In this document: positions 25,956 to 56,040 of the stretch, in pieces
How positions within the stretch are numbered: the first letter of the stretch is position 1
Layout: each line of letters begins with the position of its first letter
NCBI RefSeq assembly: GCF_030463535.1
Contig: NC_132878.1
Location: 29,572,261 to 29,636,260 of the forward strand
Reading direction: 5' to 3'
DNA length: 64,000 nt
From: Salminus brasiliensis
Taxonomy: Eukaryota > Chordata > Actinopteri > Characiformes > Bryconidae
Position numbers and translations under genes: made by a program
The notes under the pieces: generated by a model
What the model saw: only the letters and a program-made list of their open reading frames with translations
The model's database searches: none
What the model was told of the DNA's origin: nothing

Positions 25956-26026
25956 ATATTGGTCTCAGAAAATGAGAATATGGTTCAAAGGTAGATTTTT
26001 GTTCATAATTGAATTCACAAAGGTAA

Positions 26027-26930
26027 ACTTTCATATATTTTATGTTCATTACATGTAAAGTAACATATTACAAGACCTGACAGTTGCCCAGAAGACAATC
26101 TTTGATGCCTTCCACAAGGAGGATAAGCCACAGAAGGTCATTGCTGAAAAGGCTGGCTATTCACAGAGTGATGAATCAAAGCATATTAACGGAACGTTTA
26201 GCTGGAAGGGGAAATGTGGTAGAAAAAGATGCATGAGTAACAGTGATGACCTCGGCCTTTAGAGGACTGTCAGGAAAAGTAAATTCAAAAACTTAGACTG
26301 AAGCTGGGGTGAGTGGAACCACGCACAGATGTCCAAAGAGGCTATAATTACCCCATTCCTAATATCAAGCCACTCCTAAATGCAGAGGCACGGTCAGAAG
26401 CATCTTACCTGGACTACGGAGTAAAAGAACTGGACTGTTGCTCAGTGCTCCAAAGCCCTCTTTTGTATTTCATATGGAAATCACGGTTCTAGAGTCTGGA
26501 GGAAGAGTGGAGAGGCACAGAACCCAAGGTGTCTAAAGTCCAGTGTAAGGTTTCTGCAGTCTGTAATGGTTCGGGGTTCCATCTGCTGGTGTTGGTCCAC
26601 TGTGTTTAACAAGTCCAAAGTCAACACAGGCGTATACCAGGATTTTACAGCACTCCACGCTTCCATCTGCTGGCTTTATGGAGATGCTGATTTCTCTTTC
26701 CAGCAGGACTTAGCACCTGCCCACAGTGCCAGAACTACTACCAAACAGTTTGCTGACCATCATATTACTGTGCTTAATTAAGTTGGATATTTCTATATTG
26801 TAGAATATTTTATATTTTCTCTTTGATGCTGGGTTTTCATGATCTGCAAGCCATACTAATCAAAAGTACAACAAAAAAAGGGTTGAAATGTTTTACGTTA
26901 CATGTAATGAATATAAAATATATGACAGTT
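26027..26930 (+). mobile_element. Tc1/mariner-type relic with recognisable inverted ends
   Basis: The ends match in inverted orientation (CATATATTTTATGTTCATTA at about 26,031 and the complement of TAATGAATATAAAATATATG at about 26,905-26,924). Inside, the plus strand encodes scrambled transposase pieces: AFHKEDKPQKVIAEKAGYSQ near the start and FQQDLAPAHSARTT at about 26,698. Stops and frameshifts break it. Roughly 900 bp, so internally deleted compared with a full Tc1. Confidence 0.75.
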
Positions 26931-27164
26931 TTTTAAACTTTTTTAAATTAAATTATGAACAAAATGAACTTTTAATGTTTTTTTAATGTTTTTGCACTAG
27001 TACATTGCTAGTAGATTGAGAAAACCATACAAACTTGAAGATGTAAACTTGAACAGCGCAACAGGTCTCCAAAAGTATCCCAACAGCCCTTTTAATGAGT
27101 AAATATAGCTTTGTATAATCTCCATAGAAACACAGTGACCAACAGAACAGGAGGCTCTGGACAC

Positions 27165-27710
27165 TCAGTAGTGGTGAGGTGTGATAAGGCAGAAATGTGA
27201 AACGTGTGCTGGGTCATTAAGGTTAGCTCGGAGCATCTGGCAGCGCCCAGCCCATAAAGCAGGCGTCCGATCTGTCTTTGAACCCTTGCGCTCTCTGAAT
27301 GAGGCAGAAATGTGGGGAGAGAGAGGTGAAAGGTGTAATTTTAGAGGGAAGCTACTTGAGATGATCTTCAAAGGGACCAAATTTTGATCAAAGAGTCGTG
27401 AATTTCTCTGACTCGTATCCAGGCAACAGTCCCACGGAGCCGGAGGGACCGAATTAAAACCAAACTGGATGCATTGTGACAGTCTTTTTTATCCACGGCT
27501 CTTTTATCAGGAGGAATCGCAATCAGGTCTTTTTTAAACGGGCCAAAAGTGACCCGCATGCTGCGTGCGAACGTGTCAAAGGCTTTGTGTCGGGCCTTTT
27601 ATATACGCCCGCCGTCCACAAAGACCATTCAGTGCGGCCTCCGGGCACACGCACATGTTCTGCCGTGATTAGCTGCATTGTGTAGTGTCTGTGTTTGTTA
27701 ATTAGACACT
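27165..27710. other. High-complexity non-coding block, candidate conserved element
   Basis: The stretch has no repeat character and no intact coding frame. It holds homeodomain-type sites (GTTAATTAGAC near 27,698) and mixed GC-rich segments, unlike its A/T-rich neighbours. Candidate only: conservation cannot be seen from one sequence. Confidence 0.3.
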
Positions 27711-27902
27711 TTCTTATATTGTTTACTCACACTGAGCTCACAAAACTCTCTTAAAAACCTAGCCTGAGGATATACACAGGATTTGATCTACGCCCTAATG
27801 TTAGAAAAAGGGATTTATAAAAGAGGACACTGGGGACAAACCTTGGTTAAAATGTTGTGACCAGTGGGGCTTTAAGTAGGTGTAAGTTGAGGGGTGATAG
27901 TA

Positions 27903-27903
<1 letters not shown>

Positions 27904-27959
<56 letters not shown>
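27904..27959. repeat. (GT)28 microsatellite
   Basis: A perfect GT run of about 56 nt. Confidence 0.95.
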
Positions 27960-27962
<3 letters not shown>

Positions 27963-28657
27963 ATGGGAGGACTTAGATACCTTTACAAAAACATGAAACT
28001 ACATTAGTATACTATCATTAAATAAATAACCATAGCAGCATTTACGGGGTTCTGTGCAGCGTCATCACCAGGGGGCAGAAGCAACAGAAAGCGACGCTCT
28101 TAACTCTAAACAACAAACGGTTGTTGTGCAGTAAACACACAGAAGATGTTTGGAAAATGTTTAATATTCCGAGGGGATCTATATGACCAAATAATCTCCT
28201 TTCAGTTTTTATTTGTATGACAATATAAAAATACATAACAATGAATAAATATGAATAGGGAGTCAGCTCCCTGAAAAACCCCACTATTTCCCTGAACACC
28301 TTTCAGTCCTCCTGTTATGTGCAACAGGCTGTAACTGTGAGTGACATAGTTCTCATTATTGATTTAGACATTTCAGAATCTACTTGCTCCTCTTGGTTTG
28401 ATGATTGATTTGTGGATTTCGTTACAGTGCTAAAATATTGAATTTCTGCTGTTCATCTCTTTTCTTTTCCACATCATTTGAATCATGATGAACGGGCCAA
28501 TAGAAAAGCTCCACAATTACATGGAATACAATGTTTTTACACTGACTTCCACTGAAACTTATTTCAGTTGCAAATTTGGAGATCCAAGGTTTTTGCAAAA
28601 CAGCAACAATTTCCACTGGTGTATACCATTTTGTAGACTGCAGTCAACTATCTCCTG

Positions 28658-28686
<29 letters not shown>
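28658..28686. repeat. (CT)n microsatellite
   Basis: CT run of about 29 nt in otherwise unremarkable intergenic sequence. From 27,960 to 29,234 I see no gene. Confidence 0.9.
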
Positions 28687-28689
<3 letters not shown>

Positions 28690-29234
28690 CAGTTTGAGCA
28701 ATGGCTGTGTAGATGCAGCTGTAACAGTCCGTACAACAAATATTAAGACATTGTAGAAACAAAGCAGTACGAGTTCCTGGACATTTCACGCAATTTTGAA
28801 CTCCTGGCTGGATGCATTGTTCAAAAAGAGGGCATGTCCAGGAAAAAGAGTCTGGTCACTCTATTATAGCATCCAAACCTTTTATTTAGAAGCTACAAGG
28901 TCATTAGCTATGATGCCTGCTAACTGTTTGATTCGCTCACGGTCTGATTGCTCACTGTACACCATATGTAGTTTATCACCCCTGACTTGTTTGGAAGTTT
29001 GAAGTCTTTGGTTGACTGTGCTTTAGCATTAGCTGCTCCTCTCTCAGTTCTGAGCTGCTATTTACAGACAAAAAAGGTGCAGCTAGAACGCAGGGTTTCA
29101 GCCGTAGTATCATAAACAACACCGGATTATACCTAATCAAGCAGAGGCTACTTGGGTGTGGGACTGTTACTATGATGTTTTAAGTGTTTGCTATGTTGTT
29201 TCTGTGGTATTTGAGGTTGTTGACAGGGTGTTAC

Positions 29235-30110
29235 CAGAGATGTACAGTAAGGAAGTAGAGCTACTTCACTGCTGTACTTCAGTACTACAAGGCTGTATCT
29301 GTTCTCTACTGGAGGATTATTTCTTTCTCCTACCTCCACTTTCACTTCATGGTTACTTGCTACAATTCTAAAAATGATACGAATCATTACACCCACATCA
29401 TCACCAGGCCAGAGCGGTACACAGCGCTGTCACCAGGGTTGATGAAGCCGTCTCAACACTGAGCAGAACAGGCGATCGAGCCGTGAGTGAGCATGCTGCC
29501 GCTCTTCCTCTCACTCCTCTGCTGCAGTGAGGACACTAATGCTGGAGCTCTGTTAGTTTATCTCCAGATAGAAGAAGATCCACCAGTAGAAACCTCATCT
29601 TCACCTCCTGCAAATACTCATATGTGAGCGAATGGCCTGAGCTCTTTTAGCTGTAGTTTAGTTTACAGAGAGTGAAGCTCAGTGGGTTAAGCTGCTCTCC
29701 TCACTGGTTTCTACATGTGAAACATTTGAAATGTGGCAGGTTGAGTCAGGTCTGTTTAGCTTTCTCTCTTTTGGGCGAGTTTGTTTAGAGAGTTAACTGA
29801 AGACTCATGTTCATGAACTCTGTCTCCTACAGTCCTGTCCTTCTACCACAGCCAGAGGAATTGTCATGGTCCTTAAGCCTAAGCATTAGAAATAATATAA
29901 ACAATGATACTCAAACTTTTGACTGCTTTCTGTAAGAACTAAATAACACAGTACTTATTTAGTACATTTTAGAATAAACTACTTGCAGCACTGCAGTACA
30001 ATGTTGAATACTTTAGTACCACTTAAGTCTGGAGCTTAAAGAACACCTCTACCTCTACTCAAGTCACTTTTTTTGAAAGAGCACGTCTGGTTCTCTAGTA
30101 TTTTATACAT
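29235..30110. mobile_element. hAT-like non-autonomous element, approximate limits
   Basis: The left end reads AGAGATGTACAGTAAGGAAG and continues with repeated AGTACT motifs. The right end carries ACTCAAGTCACTTTTTTTGA with matching TACTTTAGTACC motifs in reverse. The flanks on both sides are the same degenerate TTTGAGGTTGTTGA / TTTGAAGTTGTTGA repeat, as if the element interrupted it. No transposase seen. Confidence 0.45.
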
Positions 30111-30284
30111 GTCTGGGTGTAACTAGGTGGTTGCTACAGTATTTGAAGTTGTTGATACGATGTTGCTATGTGCGATATTGCTCGTCAGGATGTTTGCTAG
30201 GGCTGTGGAGCTATAGTGTATTGGGTGGTGCTAGGTGGTGTCTGTAGTATCCCTGAACTGGTATGTGCTGATATCAACGCAATG

Positions 30285-30423
30285 TTTCTCTTACCTGTTT
30301 GCCACGTAATGTACAGCGAAATGTGTCCTCCGAATTTGACCCACCTGTGGTAGTAAACACACTTGTATCAAACCCACAACCCTGTCATCAATAACCCAGA
30401 GCTTTGATTGTAGGTTGAGAGAA
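30285..30423 (-). mobile_element. Second SINE copy, internally deleted
   Basis: Immediately next to the copy at 30,424-30,744. The tail segment (AATGTGTCCTCCGAATTTGA on the plus strand) runs into AACACACTTG and then jumps directly to the tRNA-like head (AACCCACAACCCTGTCATCA), so the body is missing. Confidence 0.7.
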
Positions 30424-30504
30424 GGTAAAGGCGCACGTATTTGTCACGGTACAGTGACAAATACAGCAAAATATGTCCTCCGCATTTAATCCATCTGTGG
30501 AAGT

Positions 30505-30566
<62 letters not shown>

Positions 30567-30744
30567 GAGCTAGGGGCAGCGAGTACACACACAGAGCAGT
30601 GGGCAGCCAACTTCAGCGCCCGGGAAGCAGAGAGGGTAAAGGGCCTTGCTCAAGGGCCCAACAGTGGCAGCCAAGCCCAGGAATCGAACCCACAACCCTG
30701 TCATCGATAACCTGGCGCTCTAACCGCTGAGCCACCACTGCCCC
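30424..30744 (-). mobile_element. tRNA-derived SINE with intact A and B boxes and a long AC expansion
   Basis: On the minus strand it begins GGGGCAGTGGTGGCTCAGCG, has a tRNA-like B-box GGTTCGATTCC, a body (GGGCCCTTGAGCAAGGCCCT) and a tail with GTGACAAATAC. The (AC)28 microsatellite at 30507-30562 is an expansion of the SINE's internal GT-rich stretch. Same family as 11,724-11,981. Confidence 0.85.
30507..30562. repeat. (AC)28 microsatellite
   Basis: A perfect dinucleotide run, read AC on the plus strand, inside the SINE. Confidence 0.95.
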
Positions 30745-32099
30745 TGAAATCAAGCAGGAAGAGTTTTAGAGTATGTTTCGAGCAGGCTTGAGCCGTTTGG
30801 GAGACATGGCGATACTGTGTTTCACACATGGTTTTGGGAGCGTGGGCAAAAAATAAATACATAAATAAATAAGAATAAAAATACTGCAGGGTCTGCTGTG
30901 TAGCAATGTCACATTTTACACACCCGCCACTGAATCATCACACTGGCTAACAAGCAGTGAAAGCTAATACCACTACTTAGCATGGTTTTAAATGCATGCT
31001 TAACTCATTACACACTCCTCAAAGTGTGTGGAGTTGTTCAGTAGTCTCTACTAGACTTGCTTATGTGGTTTCTGACACTGTAGAACTCGCTGTTCTCTAT
31101 AAACATGGCCAGAAGTACGAAGCAGAGCTAAACCCTAAACCCCTTAGCGGCATTTTTTTTTCATTTGAATTAATAGTCAATGATGAAATCTAAATAGGCG
31201 ACAAGCACAATGGTCGAGAAGAAAGCTGCTGCCGCTGCTGCTGCTGATGCACAGATGGTTTATATCAGGCTTCACCTCTAAACTGTTCCTTCTGCTCTAT
31301 TACACAGCAGAACTAATGTGCTGTTCTGAAATCTCCGATTGTGGTAAATTAGGTGTCATTTATATTTACAGCCTCTTGACTGAGCTATTATATTTATTAA
31401 TTACCCTTCAACTGCTCACATTAGCCTCCAGGCCTCATCTTTACTGTTTTGGTAAAGGTCAAATGTTTCTCTCTGCTGCCCCCTGCAGGCCAGGGCTTAG
31501 TATTACCTCTAATACCAAACCAACCCAGGATAGCAATGAAAATGTGTTGTTGCTGAGGTGAAGTGAAATAAGGATGGCAGTATAAGAAAAAGTATATTAA
31601 AAAAAAAACGTCAGAAGTAGAAGTAGCAGCTCAAATGTGCTGAGTAACTAGAACCACGGTCGAGCATCTGAGTCCATCCAGCATTTTTCATGCAGAGACT
31701 GAAGTCCGATTCGGCTCTATTCTGCTATTTTTGGTATAAAATGAAACACTAAAGCTCCAAAGTGAGAGGTGTGGGCTACGGAAAAGCAGGCCAGGAGCTA
31801 AACCAACACAACAGAATACACTAAACCCAGGAAAAAGGGCTTATCTGACTAAAACAACAGACTCCTAGAATGCAGAGTGGTTCTAGCACCATGACAAATC
31901 AAAGAACAGCTTGAATGCTTGTATGGTGTTTTGCTTGGTTAAGGGGGTAATATCATACAGTCATTCTTTAACTTGATTCTTTGATCTATAACATTCGTGC
32001 TTTTAAAAAGGTAATGGTTTTTATCATTTAACCAGGTCATAGAACTAGCAAATGCATGGTTCTTTGAGTTAGCATTGTTCTATACACTACCCTTGATGT
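30745..32099. other. Intergenic, no gene seen
   Basis: Mixed A/T-rich sequence. A CTG-type trinucleotide patch lies near 31,228-31,248 (GCTGCTGCCGCTGCTGCTGC). No supported coding frame, RNA gene or element. Confidence 0.5.
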
Positions 32100-33400
32100 C
32101 TGCGGTTGATAGACATCTCCAAGTGCTAAGAATCTCCTCTGTTGATGATGCTTTGCCAAGCCTCTAATGCAGCCATCTTCAGCTCTGGCTTGTTTTGGGC
32201 CTTCTTCCCTTACGTTTTCTCTTCAGCATGTCCAACCACTGGCAACTTTCCATTTCCTTACTTTGAAAAACACTGGTGTTGCCTGAGCAGTATCCTTAGG
32301 ATCTTGCTGTTTGAAGTATGGCCCAAAGGGTTTGGAGCTGGAGCTTGAGCAGATACGATCCTGTACACCTTCAAACGAATTGTGTTACTGCCTTCAGTTT
32401 AAAGATAAGTGTGCCAGTACCTGTCGCAGCCATACATGCTTAATGCCGAGTTAACACTACATGATTTTGGCCCTGATTTTCCGCTCGCCTACAGGTTTTG
32501 GAAGTCGGCGAGATAAACATCAGCTCTGAAGTAAATCAGGGTTTGCTTGGCGCTCAGAATTTGTCTCTAGATTGCTATGTGTGAATTGTTAAAGAAAAGT
32601 CTATGTTAAATATGTGGACCTGTCGTCGAAATCCTGTAGTGTGAAAAGTGTCACAACCAGGTTATGACTGGCAGTGACTGTGGTGTCGCACTCCAGCCAA
32701 TGAGAACGTAAGGAGAGAGGAGAGCCAAGGAAGAAGAGAGAGGACTCCCAAAATCCAGCCATATCATGCATCTGCATGGCTGTTAGTGTGTGTGTGTGTG
32801 TGTGTATATTGCAGGGGTATAATATAGTCTCTATCAGCACACATTGGCATACACTCAACCATAATACCTATGTTTTCACTTCCAGCTTTCTCTGCAGAAC
32901 AGACAATCCTTACTGGCCTCACATCCCAACCCCACTCCTTCACCTATATTCTTTTTTTCGGAATAAAAATCCTTTCTCACGCATGGTATCGCAATGTCCT
33001 CCGTCACTTCTCACGTGTGTTTTCGTGACAAAACAAGAGCGGACAGACTCCTCTACGATTTTTCCTGGAACAGTCGTTGAACAGTCTTGTAGTGTGCAAA
33101 CCACAGCGACTTAAACATTCACAATTACAAGAGAATGTGTAGTTTCAACCGTACAGTGACCTGACGACTCAAGTCGTGTAGTGTGTCAAAGCCATAAGCC
33201 ATAAGACATCCCACCACCATGTTTCTCAGATGAAGTGGTATGCTTTGGATCGTGGACAGTTTCCTTTGGTCTCCACACCTTGCTCTTGCCATCACTCACA
33301 GGTTGATGGCAAGAGCAGGTTAATCATGGTCTCATCTGTCCGCAAGACCTTTTCTCAGAATTCTTTTCTCAGAAGTCTTTATTTTATTATATTTTAAGCC
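32100..33400 (-). mobile_element. Tc1-like relic, split by a later insertion
   Basis: The left part (32,100-32,440) and right part (33,190-33,360) read together as a decayed Tc1-type element on the minus strand. The right part has the ACCACCATGTTTCTCAGATG segment typical of the region encoding G-G-G after the first catalytic Asp, and CTCATCTGTCC typical of the segment around W-S-D-E. Stops and frameshifts are present. Confidence 0.5.
32440..33185. mobile_element. Non-autonomous DNA transposon inserted in an older relic
   Basis: The ends are inverted: ACACTACATGATTTTGG near 32,455 and AAGTCGTGTAGTGTG near 33,170-33,184. An internal CTGTAGTGTG near 32,635 repeats the end. There is no transposase frame, and a clear target duplication could not be fixed. 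A GT microsatellite (about 32,784-32,804) lies inside. Confidence 0.5.
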
Positions 33401-34372
33401 ATAATAAACCAGACCAGACATAAAACAGAGATTCAGAGCCGAGCTACACTTCAAGATCCTTGACTCTCTCTAAAAAGTCAACAAGTATGTGAGTCTTTGG
33501 GCTGTTTTGTGGCCTTAGTCTTTTTTTTTTTTTTCCCCAGATTCGACCTGGTGAGACCCATCAGGAAAAACAGATGGAGAATGGGAGACAGTTGGCTGGG
33601 CCACTTCTCACACCCACCCAGCGCTGCCTGGCAAGTGGCAGGGTCTGAGCTGTTCAGGTCAGCACCTGTTGGTGATTATGTGTGAGTTATGAAGGCTTTG
33701 TTTACCTGCAGCAGAACTCTCACTGCATGGAGGAGAAAACTGGCTGCTGTGAGAAATTTGTCTCTCAGTGATTCAGAGCCAGTGTTTAACAATCACTCAA
33801 CCCAGCCAGTTCTCACTGGGAAGGGTTCACCTGAACCAGTCTTTAGAAGGGTAGGGGGTTAATGTTCAACCCAGCTATCACTTTAAGTTAACTGAGAAAT
33901 GCTGCTTTGCTGAATGTTCCTTGGTAGTGACCCAGCGGTCGGTTACAGCACTGAGGTGAAGGCTTCCTTTCACATTACTGCACTGACACCTGCAAACCAG
34001 TAATATCTAGAACTAGAAATGGGCAACGCAGAACAGTTGCCACATCCTGGCAGTTGCTAGGCAGTCACTGTAGTTGCTCTTGAACTTCAGGTGGTGCTAT
34101 GGCAGTTGCTAGGGTAATTCAGACATGTGCTCTGCTATTTAAAGTAATGGCTATGGTGTTGCCAACTGGTTGATGTGGTTCCCCATGTGGCTTCTATGTT
34201 ATGCGCTATATGCAAATTGTCAGGTCATGAGATTAGTACACAAACATTTGCACTTCATTCATTCCAAGGGGCTGAAACCATACCTCCGATCAAAAAGCTG
34301 TAGACAAGTATGAATTACATGACTGAACAACCTAAACACAGGATATCCCTAGAGGTTAATAACGCACGTTTG
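33401..34372. other. Intergenic, no gene seen
   Basis: Unique-looking sequence with a T run at about 33,521-33,534 and a short degenerate GTTGCTAGG-type repeat around 34,040-34,110. No supported coding frame. Confidence 0.5.
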
Positions 34373-34565
34373 GGCCCCAGGTGGTCCCGCGGACTAAGGC
34401 GATGTTACTGATCAGAGGATCGCTGATTTGTATCCTGATCACGCTGCTAGCCATAGGCAACTGGGGCCTAGAGAGAGCGCAATTGGCCTTGCTCTCGCTA
34501 GGGTGGGTAGACGGCTCTAATCCCCCACATTACTCTAATGGGTTGGGGAGAAAATGGGTAAGAAA
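34373..34565 (+). mobile_element. tRNA-derived SINE fragment
   Basis: The head has an A-box-like stretch (GGTGGTCCCGCGGACTAAGG) and a degraded B-box (GATTTGTATCC against GGTTCGAATCC). It is followed by a SINE-like body ending near GGGTTGGGGAGAAAATGGG and an A-rich tail. It is not a functional tRNA gene: no cloverleaf can be closed. Confidence 0.6.
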
Positions 34566-35159
34566 TAAGAAAATTAAAATAACGGAAGTTTTACAGTTGT
34601 CAGTACATACAGTACTTTTGTAAGCAAGCATAAACATATAGAATACTTAAAAGTTAAATATGCACTGACCTGTTAAGGAATCACTATTGGTCTTTCTTTG
34701 GGGGGGTGAGTGGTGATCTGGTCAATGCTAGGACATTGCACTTAATTAAAAACCTAATGGACATTTTCTGTGTTGTGAAGTACCTCCACAAAAATAGTGA
34801 GTTTTGCTAAAAATGGCCAAGGAGGAGTGAGGATTTTTGCATTATTCCCATTATGTTGTCCACCACTGGTATTTAGGAAAAGGGTGTGTTTAGTGGGATC
34901 ACTACACTTTTGCACTTTAGAGAACTAGGACACACTTAGACTTGAACTGACAAGTACACAAAAGTGCTGAATGTCTCCATGAACGCCACAGATTCCCAAA
35001 TCTTGTTTGAATGTGATCAGATTTGCCAGTGCGAGTAGTTGAAACTCCAAATCGCTTCCAAATTTTATCTACAGTTGATCAAATTGGAGGGATATGTTCA
35101 TGCATCAGCATCATCTAGTGGACAACAATGAAAGTGGCACAAAATGACTTGACAACCTA
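34566..35159. other. Intergenic, downstream of bub1
   Basis: A/T-rich sequence with no recognisable gene or repeat. Confidence 0.5.
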
Positions 35160-35519
35160 GAACAGTGATAAAAGATTTATTGAATTTTACAAAAATCACT
35201 CTTTTTTCCACAGTTTCAATTCAAAGCAGTAAAACTGAGAAAAGATCAAATAAGCTTTAGTTGATTTTTTTTTCTACAACAGATAAATCCTGAGTGTCCA
35301 TGTTATTTGCAACAGCAACTCTGCTCAAGCAGATCATTCTGACCTCAGTGGTTGGAGATCTAGTCCCAGCTCTATTAGAACCCACCTTATTCAGGTAACT
35401 GAGGGGTACCTGAATAGCAGAGCTGGGTGTGTTGGGCATAAATGCTGCAGGATGGTGAAGGGAAAAGGCCTTCAGTTAAAAGAAGAGTTTAAACATGCAG
35501 CCAAACGGAGGCTGGAAAA
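35160..35519 (-). other. bub1: bub1 3' UTR with poly(A) signal
   Basis: Downstream of the stop codon the first AATAAA on the minus strand is at 35176-35181, implying cleavage near 35,160. The 3' UTR would be about 360 nt. Part of it (about 35,280-35,450) looks like an interspersed repeat rather than unique sequence. Confidence 0.5.
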
Positions 35520-53726
<18,207 letters not shown>

Positions 53727-53869
53727 TGTTTCTTTTGTTCCTTGTCAGTCCGTAATGTTACCCTAAACACGTAGTTCTCACTTAACCCTTGTTTTTTAAC
53801 ATCGTTAGCTCTCTAAACGTCGCAAGTCCGTCGGGCTCTCGGCTCTCTTCTCTTCCAACGAAGCAAATG

Positions 53870-53926
53870 TTTTCAAATCACCCGCGCCGACCAATCGCAG
53901 AGCGCCTCCGGTCCAACGCGCCAATC
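53870..53926 (-). promoter_or_regulatory. bub1 promoter: CHR element with two CCAAT boxes
   Basis: On the minus strand a TTTGAA hexamer (53872-53877) matches the cell-cycle genes homology region (CHR). Two CCAAT pentamers on the plus strand lie at 53891-53895 and 53921-53925, exactly 30 bp apart and upstream of the CHR with respect to bub1. CHR plus about 30-bp-spaced CCAAT boxes is the established layout of G2/M genes bound by MuvB complexes and NF-Y. The CHR is about 146 bp upstream of the ATG. The surrounding 53,820-53,960 is GC-rich compared with its neighbourhood. No TATA box is evident. Confidence 0.6.
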
Positions 53927-53989
53927 GAATTCGAGAACAGTGAGCCCCGCCCTCCAGCCCTACACAGGAAAACCATAACTCAACCATAG

Positions 53990-56040
53990 ACTGAGAACCG
54001 GCTCACTTCACATGGGAGCGGACCTTTCAACGATAAACCTTTCTTCACCAGTATTACTGTTTCACTTCAGAGCATTGACTAATTCACAGATTTTCAGATT
54101 TTACTAAACATTTTTAAACGAATAACACAGCCTTTCTGCAAAAAGCTCGTTAAAAAATGTGGACTAGGAAAATTGGAAACTAATGTGATTCAATGAACTA
54201 GGTTTATACAAATAAACATATAACAAGTATATTATTATTATTCTTAATAATATTCTTAATATTAATCTAATAATCCGAAAACTGGCAGGTGGGCGTTTCA
54301 AGCGAGTATATTTACATAACGGCGGCTTAGTCTGCGTTCAATTGGCAGAGCAGTACGCAATATGCAAATGAGTGCGCCTGTCTGCCTGCACATTTAAGCT
54401 GCACGTCTGGAAAAAACATAGGAGACCACTTCATTATTTTTCTTAAAGGTGCATCACTATGTGTATGGTAGCTATTTTATTCCAGGCATTTCATCAAACA
54501 AAGCTGAGTCATCTGAATTTGCAGACTATGAATGACATAAAGTCACCCAACAGTAATGTGAAAGACTAGTGGAGAACCTGCCAAGACATAATAGCTGTGA
54601 CTGGCAGTGCAGGTTATTTCACCATGTTTCAGTGCTCGCAAAGTTCAAATATTAGTCCTGTGTTGTTTAAATGTATAACTTCTTTGCATTAAAATGACTA
54701 TAATCATTTCTTTGCATTATTTGATTAGTTGTCTTTGAGCTAGTCTTCAAAAAAGTGTTCACCATACCTATGTCACCATTTCTAGTCTCAGAAGTCTTAT
54801 CTTTCACCCTGACTTTAATCCCCCCCAAGCATTTCATGCTTCAAATGAGTCCCAAATCACACCAGTTTGTTACGGTATAAAACATTTTATTTGCAACAAT
54901 GCAAAAAACACATTTATGCACCAATAGTTCATTTAAAACCAAACACATCCTTTAAAACAAAGTTCTGATGGGATGAAACATTGTGTACAAAGTCCAGTCA
55001 GCATGTTCTACCAGCATCGTTAATTAAACCAGTCTTTCGTACCACTTTAACCCTGTGTAGGCTGTGCAAGAGCTAGCTAACGGTGTTACCGCTAACATGC
55101 TCAACATGGCGCTGCGTGTCACACTAAATAGTGTTAAAATGTTAAGAAAGGGCACCTTTGTTCAGCAAAGCGACTTCATGAGCCTTCTGGTTACAGACAC
55201 TGTTAAAGGAATATGACAGCCTTTTTCATCCACACCGCCACCTGCTGTATCTGTAGCGTAGTCAATAAGCACAGACTGCCACTTTAACAAAGTGAAAACC
55301 TGCTAGCTAACTCTAAACTCACTTATGATAGAAATCAATGGACAGATGCTTCAGCTCAAGCAACTGCCTATAGGCTGCAAGTGTGTTTGTTTTTCTGTAC
55401 TCTCTGCATTAGAATTCTCAAATGTTAAAGAAACCCTACAAACCGGGAAGGAAAATATTCAAACGGATGTAGTTCTAGAAAACAGATGTATTCTTTTAGT
55501 TAAGTTTTAGGTAAAATTTATAGTGGGTCATCTTTACTGCAGATGGTCAGGAATTAGTCCAGACAATTAAAAATATAGTCACAGAAAAACAGCAGAGTTT
55601 ACTGCTTAGACAAGCAATGCTAATGTTCCTAACAATTAATAAAAGTGAACAGTCACCAATTTGCAACACTCAAATGTCTACTAGTGGCCGATCACTGTTA
55701 GCAATATCAGTATATAAGGTTGAACTTTCAGCGTTTGAAAATGAGTTGACAACATGTAGGCGGCACCTAAATTCCTGAAGCTTGGGACCACAAATGTCCT
55801 TCAGCTTTTACCCTACTGGACAGGCTTGAGTTTAAGCTTATGTTATCTAGCTAACTGTAATAGCCCTGCTTAGCTTTATTTTAAATTATAAAATCTTTTT
55901 CCTAATAAATGGTTTGACCAGCCAGGGCCTATTTCATTCTGACAAACCAATAAGAGAAAAGCTAATTATCTTCTCCACACAATCCACAAAGGTTTTCTTC
56001 CATAGCTACTGTTGAGATCAGAGAAGCTCTACAGAACACA
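53990..56040. other. Spacer upstream of bub1
   Basis: There is no convincing coding frame. An octamer-like ATGCAAAT lies near 54,362. A minus-strand AATAAA at 54886-54891 begins an A/T-rich block that could be the distal 3' end of syncrip. Confidence 0.5.

Noticed and set aside
30650..30744. A possible tRNA gene
   Set aside because: A and B boxes are present, but it is the head of a SINE with a SINE body and tail attached; a second copy lies at 11,724.
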